From the NCBI GenBank assembly GCA_013001695.1, contig JABDMC010000179.1:1-40303 (forward strand): 40,303 bases of DNA, in the 5' to 3' direction. This document shows, in pieces, positions 16,894 through 25,189 of this stretch. Each line of letters opens with the position of its first letter. The stretch's first letter is position 1. Under the pieces are notes generated by a model. The model did not search any database, had not been told where the DNA came from, and was given only the letters and a program-made list of their open reading frames with translations. The stretch is from Akkermansiaceae bacterium. Lineage in GTDB: Bacteria > Verrucomicrobiota > Verrucomicrobiia > Verrucomicrobiales > Akkermansiaceae. A program made the translations under genes and the position numbers.

Positions 16894-18375
16894 CTAGGGG
16901 CGGGACGGGGGGTGGCGGGAGAGGTAGCGGCTGAGGGCGGTGAGGTTCCTGGCGACGGTGCGGGAGGAGACGATGCCGGCCTCGGGGCGCACTTTCCGGC
17001 CCCGGTGGTCGCGGACCACTCCGGGTTCGAGCCAGATGCCCCGGGGGTCGCGGGTGGCGAGGAGGTCGGCGACGCGTTCGCCGCCGGGGACCGCTGCCGG
17101 CCGGGGCGGCTTTCCGGCGCGGGCCTCGCGGTAGAGCTCCTCGATCTTGTCGAGCCGCGACGGGGTGACGAAGGCGTAATGATCCGGGACGTCGCCGCCG
17201 TCGCCGGTGAGCTTGTAGTCGCGGGTGAAGTAGAGCGGGCGGTTTGTCCGGAGCTCGTAGTAGCGGGCGAGGCGGCCGTCCGGCAGCAATGATCTCCGGA
17301 GGTAGGCGAGGGCGCGCGGGACCGGTTCGAGGAAGCGCTCCTCGCCGGTGGCGTGGAACAGCGCGATCAGGATCTCCATGGCGCCCTGCGACTCGCCGCC
17401 GGTGATGGCGGGCGGCTCGAACTTGCGCTCCCACACCGGGTGCATGTGCTTGTCGTATTGCTGGGCCCAGGCCGGTTGCGGGTCGGGCATCTGGGCGCGG
17501 ATCAGGAACTCCCCTCCCCGCCTGGCGGCGTCGAGGAAGGTCCGGTCACCGAGCACCTCGTGGGCGAGGAGGAGGGTCGCGATGGCGTCCGGCGTGATGT
17601 TGTCGTTGAGGTGGTAGCATCCCGCCCATTCCTTCGGCCAGGTCCGCGGCCACGACTCGGGGTAGCTCGCATCAAACACCGGGTAATCACCGAACTCCGG
17701 CGGCGGGTCCGGAAAGGCGTCGAAGTTGTGCGACCAGGCGCCGCACGGGTACTGCGTCCCGCGCAGGGCCGCGAGCCCGTAGTCGAGGGCCCCGCGCACC
17801 TGCTTGTCGCCCCCGTCGACCTCGCGGTGGAATTCCAGCAGGAAGCGCAGCGCCGCCTGCGTCGTGTCGTCGTCGAGCATGGAACGGTTCCCGCGGTTCT
17901 TCCGCTGCTTCCACGTGTCCCACCCCGCCGGACCGGCCGCCTTGGGATTCGGGCCGCCGTCGACGCGGTAGTTGGTCCCCTTCCGGTCCTCCGGCTCGAA
18001 GTCGATGCGGTAGGGCCACCCGCCGGAATGGAGCTGCCCCCGCACCAGGGCGTGGGCCGTGTCGCGGGCGGCATCGAGGCAGGCGGCCTCGCCGGTGGCG
18101 CGGTAGGCCTCGAGGATGGCCATGCCGACGGTGGGCGATCCGGGTGGTTGCACCCACGCCGCGGTCTGGCCGGCCGGGCCCTCCCCGGCCCGCAGCGAGC
18201 CGTCCGGACTGTAGACCCACACGTAGCCGCCGTGCCGCGCGAATTCGCGGTCGAGGGTCCCCACGGCCTTCACGATCGCGGCGCGCACCTCCGCGGGCCG
18301 GGGGGGCTCCTCCCCCACCGCCGTCCACGCGCAGCCCCCGGCCGCCACGGCCGCCAGCAACAATCTCATGCCCAT
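16894..18375 (-). CDS. pectate lyase, PL10-like, secreted
   Basis: MGMRLLLAAVAAGG signal peptide; WPYRIDFEP, LDDDTTQAALRFLLEF, AWAQQYDKHMHPVWERKFEPPAITGGES. Confidence 0.85.
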   Translation of the reverse strand: MGMRLLLAAVAAGGCAWTAVGEEPPRPAEVRAAIVKAVGTLDREFARHGGYVWVYSPDGSLRAGEGPAGQTAAWVQPPGSPTVGMAILEAYRATGEAACLDAARDTAHALVRGQLHSGGWPYRIDFEPEDRKGTNYRVDGGPNPKAAGPAGWDTWKQRKNRGNRSMLDDDTTQAALRFLLEFHREVDGGDKQVRGALDYGLAALRGTQYPCGAWSHNFDAFPDPPPEFGDYPVFDASYPESWPRTWPKEWAGCYHLNDNITPDAIATLLLAHEVLGDRTFLDAARRGGEFLIRAQMPDPQPAWAQQYDKHMHPVWERKFEPPAITGGESQGAMEILIALFHATGEERFLEPVPRALAYLRRSLLPDGRLARYYELRTNRPLYFTRDYKLTGDGGDVPDHYAFVTPSRLDKIEELYREARAGKPPRPAAVPGGERVADLLATRDPRGIWLEPGVVRDHRGRKVRPEAGIVSSRTVARNLTALSRYLSRHPPSRP

Positions 18376-18444
18376 GAAAACCGCCCCGCGCGCCCCGGTC
18401 TTGCGCCCAATCGCCTCCTCCCCGCTCCGGGACCGAAAATATCG

Positions 18445-18474
18445 CTGCCCCTCGCCGCGGCCATGCAGTAGCGT
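18445..18474 (+). promoter_or_regulatory. candidate promoter for ispH: CTGCCC-18-TAGCGT, 7 nt before ATG
   Basis: Same -10/start spacing as the other three candidates; the -35 is the weakest of the set. Confidence 0.35.
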
Positions 18475-18481
18475 CTCCTCC

Positions 18482-19711
18482 ATGAGCGACGGCACCACCA
18501 AGGCCAAACGCAAGCGCGTCAACGTCCGCCGTCCGGACGTCATGGAGAAGGTCCAGGCCGAGGTCGAACGCCACTACCGGTCGCCGATCGTCGAGAAACT
18601 CCGCGATCGCGGCGGCGAACTCACCATCGGCAACACCACCCTGCGCCTCGCCGAGCAGTTCGGATTCTGCTACGGCGTGGAGCGCGCCATCGACCTCGCC
18701 TACGCCTCGCGCCGCGTCTTCACCGAGAACCGCATTTTCCTGATCGGCGAGATCATCCACAACCCCGAGGTCAATCGCCAGCTCGTCGACATGGGCATCG
18801 TCTCGCTCCCGTGGCAGGAAATGAACGAGCAGTACGACGAACTGACCGCCGATGACGTCGCCATCGTCCCGGCCTTCGGGGCGCCGCTGGCGTTCATGGA
18901 CAAGCTCGAGGAGCGGGGATGCATCATCGTCGACACCACCTGCGGCGACGTCATGAAGGTATGGCGCCGCGTCCGCGACTACGCCAAGAACGGCGTGACC
19001 TCCATCATTCACGGCAAGGCCGGCCACGAGGAAACCCGCGCCACCGCCTCGCGCGCCATGGGCACCGACGGCAAGGGCCACTATCTCATCATCCTCACCC
19101 TCGAGGACACCGATTTCGTCTGCGACTACATCGCCGGGAAGGGCGATCGCGCCGAGTTCCTCGCCCGCTTCGCGGACGCCCACTCCGAGGGGTTTGATCC
19201 CGACCTCCACCTGCGCGAGGTCGGCGTCGCCAACCAGACGACCATGCTGAAGAGTGAAACCGAGGAGATCCAGAAGCGCATCCGGGACGCCCTCGAAGCC
19301 CGCGACGGCACCAACGCCAACTTCAAGGTCTTCGACACCATCTGCGGCGCCACCCAGGAGCGGCAGGACGCCCTCTTCGATCTCCTCCGCAAGCCCATGG
19401 ACCTCCTCCTGGTGGTCGGCGGATACAACAGCTCGAACACCTCCCACCTCGTCGAGATCGGCGAGAAGGAGCTCCCCACCTTCTTCATCCGCGACGCGGA
19501 ATGCCTCGAATCGCTCGAGACCATCGCGCACTTCGATCTCGAGCGGAGCTCGGAGGTGGAATCGGCCTACCCCGGGCAACTCCTCGAAGGCCGCCCCGCC
19601 ACGATCGGCGTGACCGCCGGGGCCTCGTGTCCCGCGAACCTCATCGAGGCCACCATCCTGCGGGCCTTCGAGCTGCGCGGCATCTCCCGCGAGATGATCG
19701 AGGCGGCCTGA
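18482..19711 (+). CDS. ispH: 4-hydroxy-3-methylbut-2-enyl diphosphate reductase (long, cyanobacterial/plant-like form)
   Basis: FGFCYGVERAIDLA, GEIIHNPEVNRQL, DTTCGDVMKVW, GVTAGASCPANLIE. Confidence 0.95.
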   Translation: MSDGTTKAKRKRVNVRRPDVMEKVQAEVERHYRSPIVEKLRDRGGELTIGNTTLRLAEQFGFCYGVERAIDLAYASRRVFTENRIFLIGEIIHNPEVNRQLVDMGIVSLPWQEMNEQYDELTADDVAIVPAFGAPLAFMDKLEERGCIIVDTTCGDVMKVWRRVRDYAKNGVTSIIHGKAGHEETRATASRAMGTDGKGHYLIILTLEDTDFVCDYIAGKGDRAEFLARFADAHSEGFDPDLHLREVGVANQTTMLKSETEEIQKRIRDALEARDGTNANFKVFDTICGATQERQDALFDLLRKPMDLLLVVGGYNSSNTSHLVEIGEKELPTFFIRDAECLESLETIAHFDLERSSEVESAYPGQLLEGRPATIGVTAGASCPANLIEATILRAFELRGISREMIEAA

Positions 19712-19714
19712 CCG

Positions 19715-21436
19715 CTAGTTCCCCTTCACGAGCCTGATCTGCTTCGCGATGCGCGCCGCGTCATCCGTGCGTCCGAGGCCGGCGAGGGCCCGCTCGTAGC
19801 CGCTGAGGCTCGCGAGGTCGTTCGGCCTGCGCGTCAGGCCCTCCCAGTAGGCCTCGGCGGCCTTCTGCGGTTCGTCCATGCGGAGATGATACTCGCCGAG
19901 CCGGATCTCCATCGGGTACAGGGTCGGGGGGGGCATCAGCATGGTGGGCCGCTGCTGCTTGCTCACCGCCGACTTGAACCAGTTGAAGGCGGAGCGCCGT
20001 TCGCTCCCGTCCGCGGCAAGGGCCACCAGCCCGCGCAGTTCCGCGCTGAGGGCCTCGAGGCACCGCAGGGCCCGCACGTACTCGGAGATGGCCGAGCTCC
20101 TGGTGGCCTTCTCCTGGGCGTTCAGCAGCAGGACCCCGGTCTTGCTGAGCGCCGTCCGGAAGTCCCCGGCGAGCTTGCGGTTGCCCCGGTGCAGCTCCCG
20201 CCGCGACCCGAGGTACTGCCGCATGGCCTCGAGGTAGAATATCGACATGGTGCGCTCGCGGAACAACTGCGGGTCGTCCTTGGCCGGCAGCGAGGCGATC
20301 CCGGCGTCGAAATCCGCCTCCCATCCGCGGGCCGCATACAGCCGGGCCGGCAGGGTGCGCGCCTCCCAGAGGACGAGGTCCGCTCCGGGCGAGCCAAAGC
20401 GCTTCTCGTCGATTTGCAGGGCCGCCATCTCCTTGGCGATCTTCATGGCCTCGTCGAAGCGCCCCTGGCTGTAGAGCGCGGCGGCATGGTAGAGCCGGGT
20501 GCGCACCCACCCGTCACAGTCATGGAAGGTGAGCTTGTGCTTCTTCATGTGGGCGGCGTAGAGGTCAGCGGCCCGCGCGAATGCCGCTTCGGCGAGCCGA
20601 TGGTTGCCGCACCGCCACTCGAAGTGGCCGAGGAGGTGCTGGTAGGGCGGGAACTCGGGGGCCAGGCGCGCGATCTTCCGCGCGAACGGCAGAACCTGCC
20701 TGGTCAGCATCTCGATGGCATCGGGCGATTCGGCATGCAGGACCGCCCAGAACGTCAGCACCGCGAGGTTGTCCGGATGCAGGTTCAGGTAGAGCCGCAT
20801 GTTCTCGATGGCCTCTTCCTGGGCCACGGTGGCCTCCCCGAACTCATCGTATCCCCCGCGGCCGAGGTAGGCCGCCAGCAGCTTCGCCTGCAGGTTGTTC
20901 GGGTAGCGTCTCGCCAGCAGCGAGAACTCCCTCGCGGATGATTTTGCGCCGGAGGCATACATCGACGCCAGCGCGAGGGCATAGTCCCGCTCGAGCGCGG
21001 TCCCCGCTTCCGCCTCGATGAGGTCGACCATCCGGCTGATGGCGTTCACCCGTTGCGGGGTGAACTCGTTGTTGGGCGCCGCCAGCGCGAGGCCGATCCC
21101 CCAGTAGGCCATGAGGCAATCGCGGTCGGCGCGCACCGCCTCGCAAAAGTGCCGGTAGGCCTCGAAGTCCCAGCCGGCATTGATCAACGACATCCCCTGC
21201 ACGACATGACGCTGCGCGGTCTCGTTGCGCGCCGTGATCACCATCGGCAGCGCCTCGATCTCCTTGAAGAAATCCGGGGGCGGCAGGCGGGCGATGGCGG
21301 GATGAATCACTTCATCGACCGTGAAGGGCAGCGAAGAGGCGAGATCGCGGTCCTGGGCGGTCACCGGCACGGCGGACATCGCCCCCAGCGACAGCACCAC
21401 GGCCCAAACTCGAAACACCCTGCACCAGCCTCCCAT
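19715..21436 (-). CDS. secreted tetratricopeptide-repeat protein
   Basis: Signal peptide; helical repeat segments (AYRHFCEAVRADRDCLMAYWGIGLAL; AAEAYWEGLTRRPNDLASLSGYERALAGLGRTDDA). Confidence 0.8.
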   Translation of the reverse strand: MGGWCRVFRVWAVVLSLGAMSAVPVTAQDRDLASSLPFTVDEVIHPAIARLPPPDFFKEIEALPMVITARNETAQRHVVQGMSLINAGWDFEAYRHFCEAVRADRDCLMAYWGIGLALAAPNNEFTPQRVNAISRMVDLIEAEAGTALERDYALALASMYASGAKSSAREFSLLARRYPNNLQAKLLAAYLGRGGYDEFGEATVAQEEAIENMRLYLNLHPDNLAVLTFWAVLHAESPDAIEMLTRQVLPFARKIARLAPEFPPYQHLLGHFEWRCGNHRLAEAAFARAADLYAAHMKKHKLTFHDCDGWVRTRLYHAAALYSQGRFDEAMKIAKEMAALQIDEKRFGSPGADLVLWEARTLPARLYAARGWEADFDAGIASLPAKDDPQLFRERTMSIFYLEAMRQYLGSRRELHRGNRKLAGDFRTALSKTGVLLLNAQEKATRSSAISEYVRALRCLEALSAELRGLVALAADGSERRSAFNWFKSAVSKQQRPTMLMPPPTLYPMEIRLGEYHLRMDEPQKAAEAYWEGLTRRPNDLASLSGYERALAGLGRTDDAARIAKQIRLVKGN

Positions 21437-21540
21437 GCCCGGGGATTTTCGCTCTCCACCCCTCCAAAACAAGGAAAAGGATGCCGCCGATTGGGCACTA
21501 AGTCTCGACAGCCCCCGGGTGCCGCCGCAGGTTCGCGGCC

Positions 21541-22350
21541 ATGAAAACAGGCCTGATTGGTTGCGGCAGAATGGGCCGGGCCCTTGCCATGGGAGCCATC
21601 GATGCCGGGGCCGTGGGCGCCGCCGACCTCCTCGCCTACGATGTGGTCGACGCCGCCGTGGAGGCCCTCCGCGCCGAGCGTCCCGTCACGGCCGCCGCGT
21701 CAATTCGCGACCTGGCGTCGGCCTGCGAGGTGGTGCTGCTGTGCACCAAGCCCCAGGACGTCCGCGCGGCCCTGAAGGAAGTCGCCGCGGCGGGCCGGGA
21801 CCCGGGCGAGCTCCTTGTCATCTCCGTCGCGGCGGGGGTCACCATCGCCTCCCTCGAGCACCATCTCGGCGGCTCCGCCCGCGTCGTGCGCACCATGCCC
21901 AACACCCCGGCGCTCGTCGGGAAAGGCGCCGCGGCCTTCGCCCTTGGATCCACCGCCACTCCGGCCGATGCCGACACGGCGCGCCGCCTCCTCGAAGCGG
22001 TGGGCACCGCCGTGGAGGTCCCGGAGTCCCTCCTCGACGCCGTCACCGGTCTGTCCGGAAGCGGCCCGGCCTACGTTTACATGCTCATCGAGGCGCTTGC
22101 CGACGGCGGGGTGCGCAACGGCCTCCCGCCGGACCAGGCCCTCGCCCTCGCCGCGCAGACGGTCCTCGGCGCCGCGGCGATGGTGCAGACCACCGGCGAG
22201 CAGCCCTCCGCGCTGAGGGACATGGTGGCCTCTCCCGGCGGCACGACCGTCGCGGGCTTGCAGGCCCTCGAGGATGGCGGATTCCGCGCGGCCTGCATCG
22301 AGGCGGTTTCCGCCGCCACCCGCCGCTCCAAGGAACTCGGGCAGAACTGA
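21541..22350 (+). CDS. proC: pyrroline-5-carboxylate reductase
   Basis: GLIGCGRMGRALA, VVRTMPNTPALVGKG, LSGSGPAYVYMLIEALADGGV, SPGGTTVAGLQALE. Confidence 0.96.
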   Translation: MKTGLIGCGRMGRALAMGAIDAGAVGAADLLAYDVVDAAVEALRAERPVTAAASIRDLASACEVVLLCTKPQDVRAALKEVAAAGRDPGELLVISVAAGVTIASLEHHLGGSARVVRTMPNTPALVGKGAAAFALGSTATPADADTARRLLEAVGTAVEVPESLLDAVTGLSGSGPAYVYMLIEALADGGVRNGLPPDQALALAAQTVLGAAAMVQTTGEQPSALRDMVASPGGTTVAGLQALEDGGFRAACIEAVSAATRRSKELGQN

Positions 22351-22429
22351 TCGCGACCTCCGGACGCCAGCCGCGGTTGCTATCGGCGAAACGTTCAAAT
22401 TTTTGTGCCGGTTCGGGAAAAAAAGTCCG

Positions 22430-22457
22430 TTGGCTTTCGGCGCGAAGCGGCTAGCAT
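22430..22457 (+). promoter_or_regulatory. candidate promoter for the BamD-like gene: TTGGCT-16-TAGCAT, 7 nt before ATG
   Basis: Read directly from sequence. Confidence 0.45.
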
Positions 22458-22464
22458 CCCGCTC

Positions 22465-23406
22465 ATGCGCGGCCTCCGCCCGATCATCTTTGCGCCGGTT
22501 CTCGCGGCGCTTTGCCTGGCATCCTGCAATTCGTTGCCGAAGGATGCGCCCCCTCCCTCGGGGACCCTCACCGAGGGCGACGGCGCCGCGGCCCGGCTCT
22601 TCTCCGAGGCGACCGCCCTCGAAGCCGCCGGCAAGTCCGGAAAAGCCGAGAAGACCTACGATCGCGTCGCCACCAAGTACCGCTACTCGAAGGTGGCGCC
22701 CGAAGCCCGCTTCCGGCAGGCCGTCCTCCTTGACCGCAAAGGCGAGATCCTCGACGCCTTCGATGCCTACGAGGACTTCATCCAAAACTACCCGTCGAGC
22801 TCCCTCTACACCCAGGCCCTGAGCCGCCAGGCGGTCGTGGCGCACGCCGCCGCCGACGGGCAGATCAAGAATTCCTTCCTCGGCCTGAAGTCGAGACTCG
22901 ACCCGAAGAAGATCACCGAGATGCTGGGCAAGGTGCGGGAAAACGCCCCGCAGGCGCCGAGCGCCCCGAAGGCCCAGTTCGCCATCGGTGAGGTGTGGGA
23001 AAGCGAGAAGCGCGCCCCGCAGGCGATCGACGCCTTTGAGGAGGTCATCGACAACTACAGCACGAGCACCTACGCCCCGGAGGCGCAGTACCGCATCGGC
23101 GCGATTCTCCTGAACCAGGCCGCGCGCGGAAACCAGAACCAGGCGAACCTCGACCGGGCCCGCCATTCCTTCGAGGATCTCCTCCAGCAGTATCCCGGGA
23201 GCCCCCGCGACGCCGACGCCCGGGCCCGCCTCCGCGAGATCGCCTCCCGCGATGTGCAGCGCAGCTTCGACATCGCCGAGTTCTACTTCAAGAAGGGCGA
23301 ACAGACCTCCGCCGCCTTCTACTACAAGGAGGTGATCCGCAACTCCCCCAGCGGAACCCTGCACGACAGGGCGCAGCAGCGCCTCGCAAAGATCTCCGGC
23401 TCGTGA
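22465..23406 (+). CDS. outer membrane assembly lipoprotein, BamD/YfiO-like TPR
   Basis: Lipobox LASC; TPR segments AEKTYDRVATKYRYSKVAPEARFRQAVLL, AFDAYEDFIQNYPSSS. Confidence 0.8.
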   Translation: MRGLRPIIFAPVLAALCLASCNSLPKDAPPPSGTLTEGDGAAARLFSEATALEAAGKSGKAEKTYDRVATKYRYSKVAPEARFRQAVLLDRKGEILDAFDAYEDFIQNYPSSSLYTQALSRQAVVAHAAADGQIKNSFLGLKSRLDPKKITEMLGKVRENAPQAPSAPKAQFAIGEVWESEKRAPQAIDAFEEVIDNYSTSTYAPEAQYRIGAILLNQAARGNQNQANLDRARHSFEDLLQQYPGSPRDADARARLREIASRDVQRSFDIAEFYFKKGEQTSAAFYYKEVIRNSPSGTLHDRAQQRLAKISGS

Positions 23407-23927
23407 CCCGCTCCCCCGCCCGCTTTCTGCTCGCGGCGATTCTCGCGGCCGGCCTCCTCGGCGGCTGCACCGGCTACCAGCTCGGCGGATCCAAGCCCGC
23501 GCACCTCCGCGAGGTCGACTCGGTCTACGTCGCGCCGACCCGCAACCAGACGCTCCTGACCCGCGCCTCCGCGCTGGCGACCAACAACATCGTCGACGCC
23601 CTGACCCGCGACGGCACCTACCAGGTCGCCACCCTCGATGCCGCCGACGCGCGGCTCGAAACGACCATCCTGCGGGTCGACTACCAGCAGGTGCGGGCCT
23701 CGACCCGCGACACCCTGTCATCCGAAGAACTCGAGATGACCCTCATTCTTTCCTGGAAGCTGATCGACGCCTCCAATCCCCTGGAGGTTCTCGAGTCGGG
23801 CAGCTCCAGCGGATCGACGCGCTTCTTTGCCGATCCCAACCTGCAGACCGCCCGCCAGACGGCCCTGACCGACGCCCTGAAGCGGGCCACCGATTCGCTC
23901 GTGGCCCGACTCGCGGACGGATTCTGA
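23403..23927 (+). CDS. LPS assembly lipoprotein, LptE-like
   Basis: GTG start overlapping the previous stop; lipobox LGGC; GYQLGG...VDSVYVAPTRNQT. Confidence 0.75.
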   Translation: MTRSPARFLLAAILAAGLLGGCTGYQLGGSKPAHLREVDSVYVAPTRNQTLLTRASALATNNIVDALTRDGTYQVATLDAADARLETTILRVDYQQVRASTRDTLSSEELEMTLILSWKLIDASNPLEVLESGSSSGSTRFFADPNLQTARQTALTDALKRATDSLVARLADGF

Positions 23928-24038
23928 CGCCCGCCGGACGGATGGCGCATTCCGGGCTCGCCATCGACCCGGCCCGCGCCGAAGTTCGGGGCCGATCCCC
24001 GCCTTCCCGCCGCCCGAACCCAACCACCCCACCGCACC

Positions 24039-24722
24039 ATGGCCGCGGGCCCACCGACACCCCTGGTCTCCTTTGTCCCGACGCCCATCGGCAACCTCGG
24101 CGACATCACCCTGCGCGCCGTGGAAACCCTCCGCGAGGCCGACTTCATCGCCTGCGAGGACACCCGGCACTCGCGGCGCCTGCTGAATCACTTCGAGATC
24201 AGCAAGCCCCTGCTCTCCCTGCACGACCACAACGAGGACCGGCGCATTCCCGAACTCCTCGAGAAGGCCCGCGGGGGAGCCCGCATCGCGGTGGTGTCCG
24301 ACGCCGGAAGCCCCTGCCTCTCCGACCCCGGGCACCGCTTCCTGCGCGCCTGCATCGCCCACGAAATCCCGTACACCGTCCTTCCCGGACCGTCCGCCAT
24401 CACCACCGCGGTGGTGGCCTCCGGCCTCCCGCCCCATCCGTTCACCTTCGCCGGCTTCCTCGCCGTCAAGAAAGGCAAGCGCCGCCGCGAACTCGCCGCG
24501 GCACTCGAATCCGGTCACACCCACGTCTTCTTCGAGTCTCCACACCGACTTGTTTCAACACTCGAATTATTAAGTGAGATTAATCCTCAATGCCGCGTTT
24601 GTATTACGCGTGAATTAACTAAAAAATTTGAAAACATATATGGCGGCGGTCCTGCGGAATTGTTAGAGGTCTTTACTGCTAAGCCCCCTAAAGGCGAAGT
24701 CACCCTTCTCATCCATTCCTGA
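24039..24722 (+). CDS. rsmI: 16S rRNA (cytidine-2'-O)-methyltransferase
   Basis: FVPTPIGNLGDITLRAVETLREADFIACEDTRHSRRLL, VSDAGSPCLSDPG, PGPSAITTAVVASGL, CITRELTKKFE. Confidence 0.96.
   Translation: MAAGPPTPLVSFVPTPIGNLGDITLRAVETLREADFIACEDTRHSRRLLNHFEISKPLLSLHDHNEDRRIPELLEKARGGARIAVVSDAGSPCLSDPGHRFLRACIAHEIPYTVLPGPSAITTAVVASGLPPHPFTFAGFLAVKKGKRRRELAAALESGHTHVFFESPHRLVSTLELLSEINPQCRVCITRELTKKFENIYGGGPAELLEVFTAKPPKGEVTLLIHS
24541..24720. other. AT-rich codon-usage patch inside the 3' end of rsmI
   Basis: Hand count 76/180 G+C (about 42%) against a strongly GC-rich context; four TTA codons and an ATA codon. Confidence 0.85.
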
Positions 24723-24731
24723 TCAAACCCC

Positions 24732-25106
24732 ATGCACACTACTCCTCCCACACGGCAACCGATGAAGCGCCCCACCGCATTTCTTCTTGGAAATCTGGCC
24801 TTCGCGATCTTCATGCTTGTCGCAATTCCATTCATCCGCAGCGGCCAGAGTGACTTCGCCAGCTACGCCAAACTCGACAAGGATTACGTCCAGGCGGTGC
24901 TCGCCGACGGGCGGGTCGAGTCGCTGCAGGACGCCCTCAAGCAGACCGAAGTGGCCCGCGCCCTCGGGCACAAGGAACACGTCGCGACCCTCGGGGTTCT
25001 CCAGTTGGCCACCATCCTTCTCGCGGTCCTCTTTTTCGTGAACGCCATGATGCTCTACGGGATGAGCCGGCCCCAGCCGGTCCCGGCGCGGGTGCCGAAC
25101 CGCTGA
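24732..25106 (+). CDS. small two-TM protein, hypothetical
   Basis: Two hydrophobic helices (FLLGNLAFAIFMLVAIPFI; LATILLAVLFFVNAMMLYG). Confidence 0.65.
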   Translation: MHTTPPTRQPMKRPTAFLLGNLAFAIFMLVAIPFIRSGQSDFASYAKLDKDYVQAVLADGRVESLQDALKQTEVARALGHKEHVATLGVLQLATILLAVLFFVNAMMLYGMSRPQPVPARVPNR

Positions 25107-25154
25107 TCCCGGGCGGCGCGGGCCCCCATCGCCGGGCCCGGGCGTCCGATGGCA

Positions 25155-25183
25155 TTGCGGAGCCCTCCTGCCGTTTGTAGGCT
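25155..25183 (+). promoter_or_regulatory. candidate promoter for the isomerase gene: TTGCGG-17-TAGGCT, 6 nt before ATG
   Basis: Read directly from sequence. Confidence 0.45.
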
Positions 25184-25189
25184 ATCCGC

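Noticed and set aside
21700-23721. 673-aa minus-strand ORF across proC, BamD-like and LptE-like genes
   Set aside because: Runs antisense through three well-supported genes and intergenic DNA; composition artefact.
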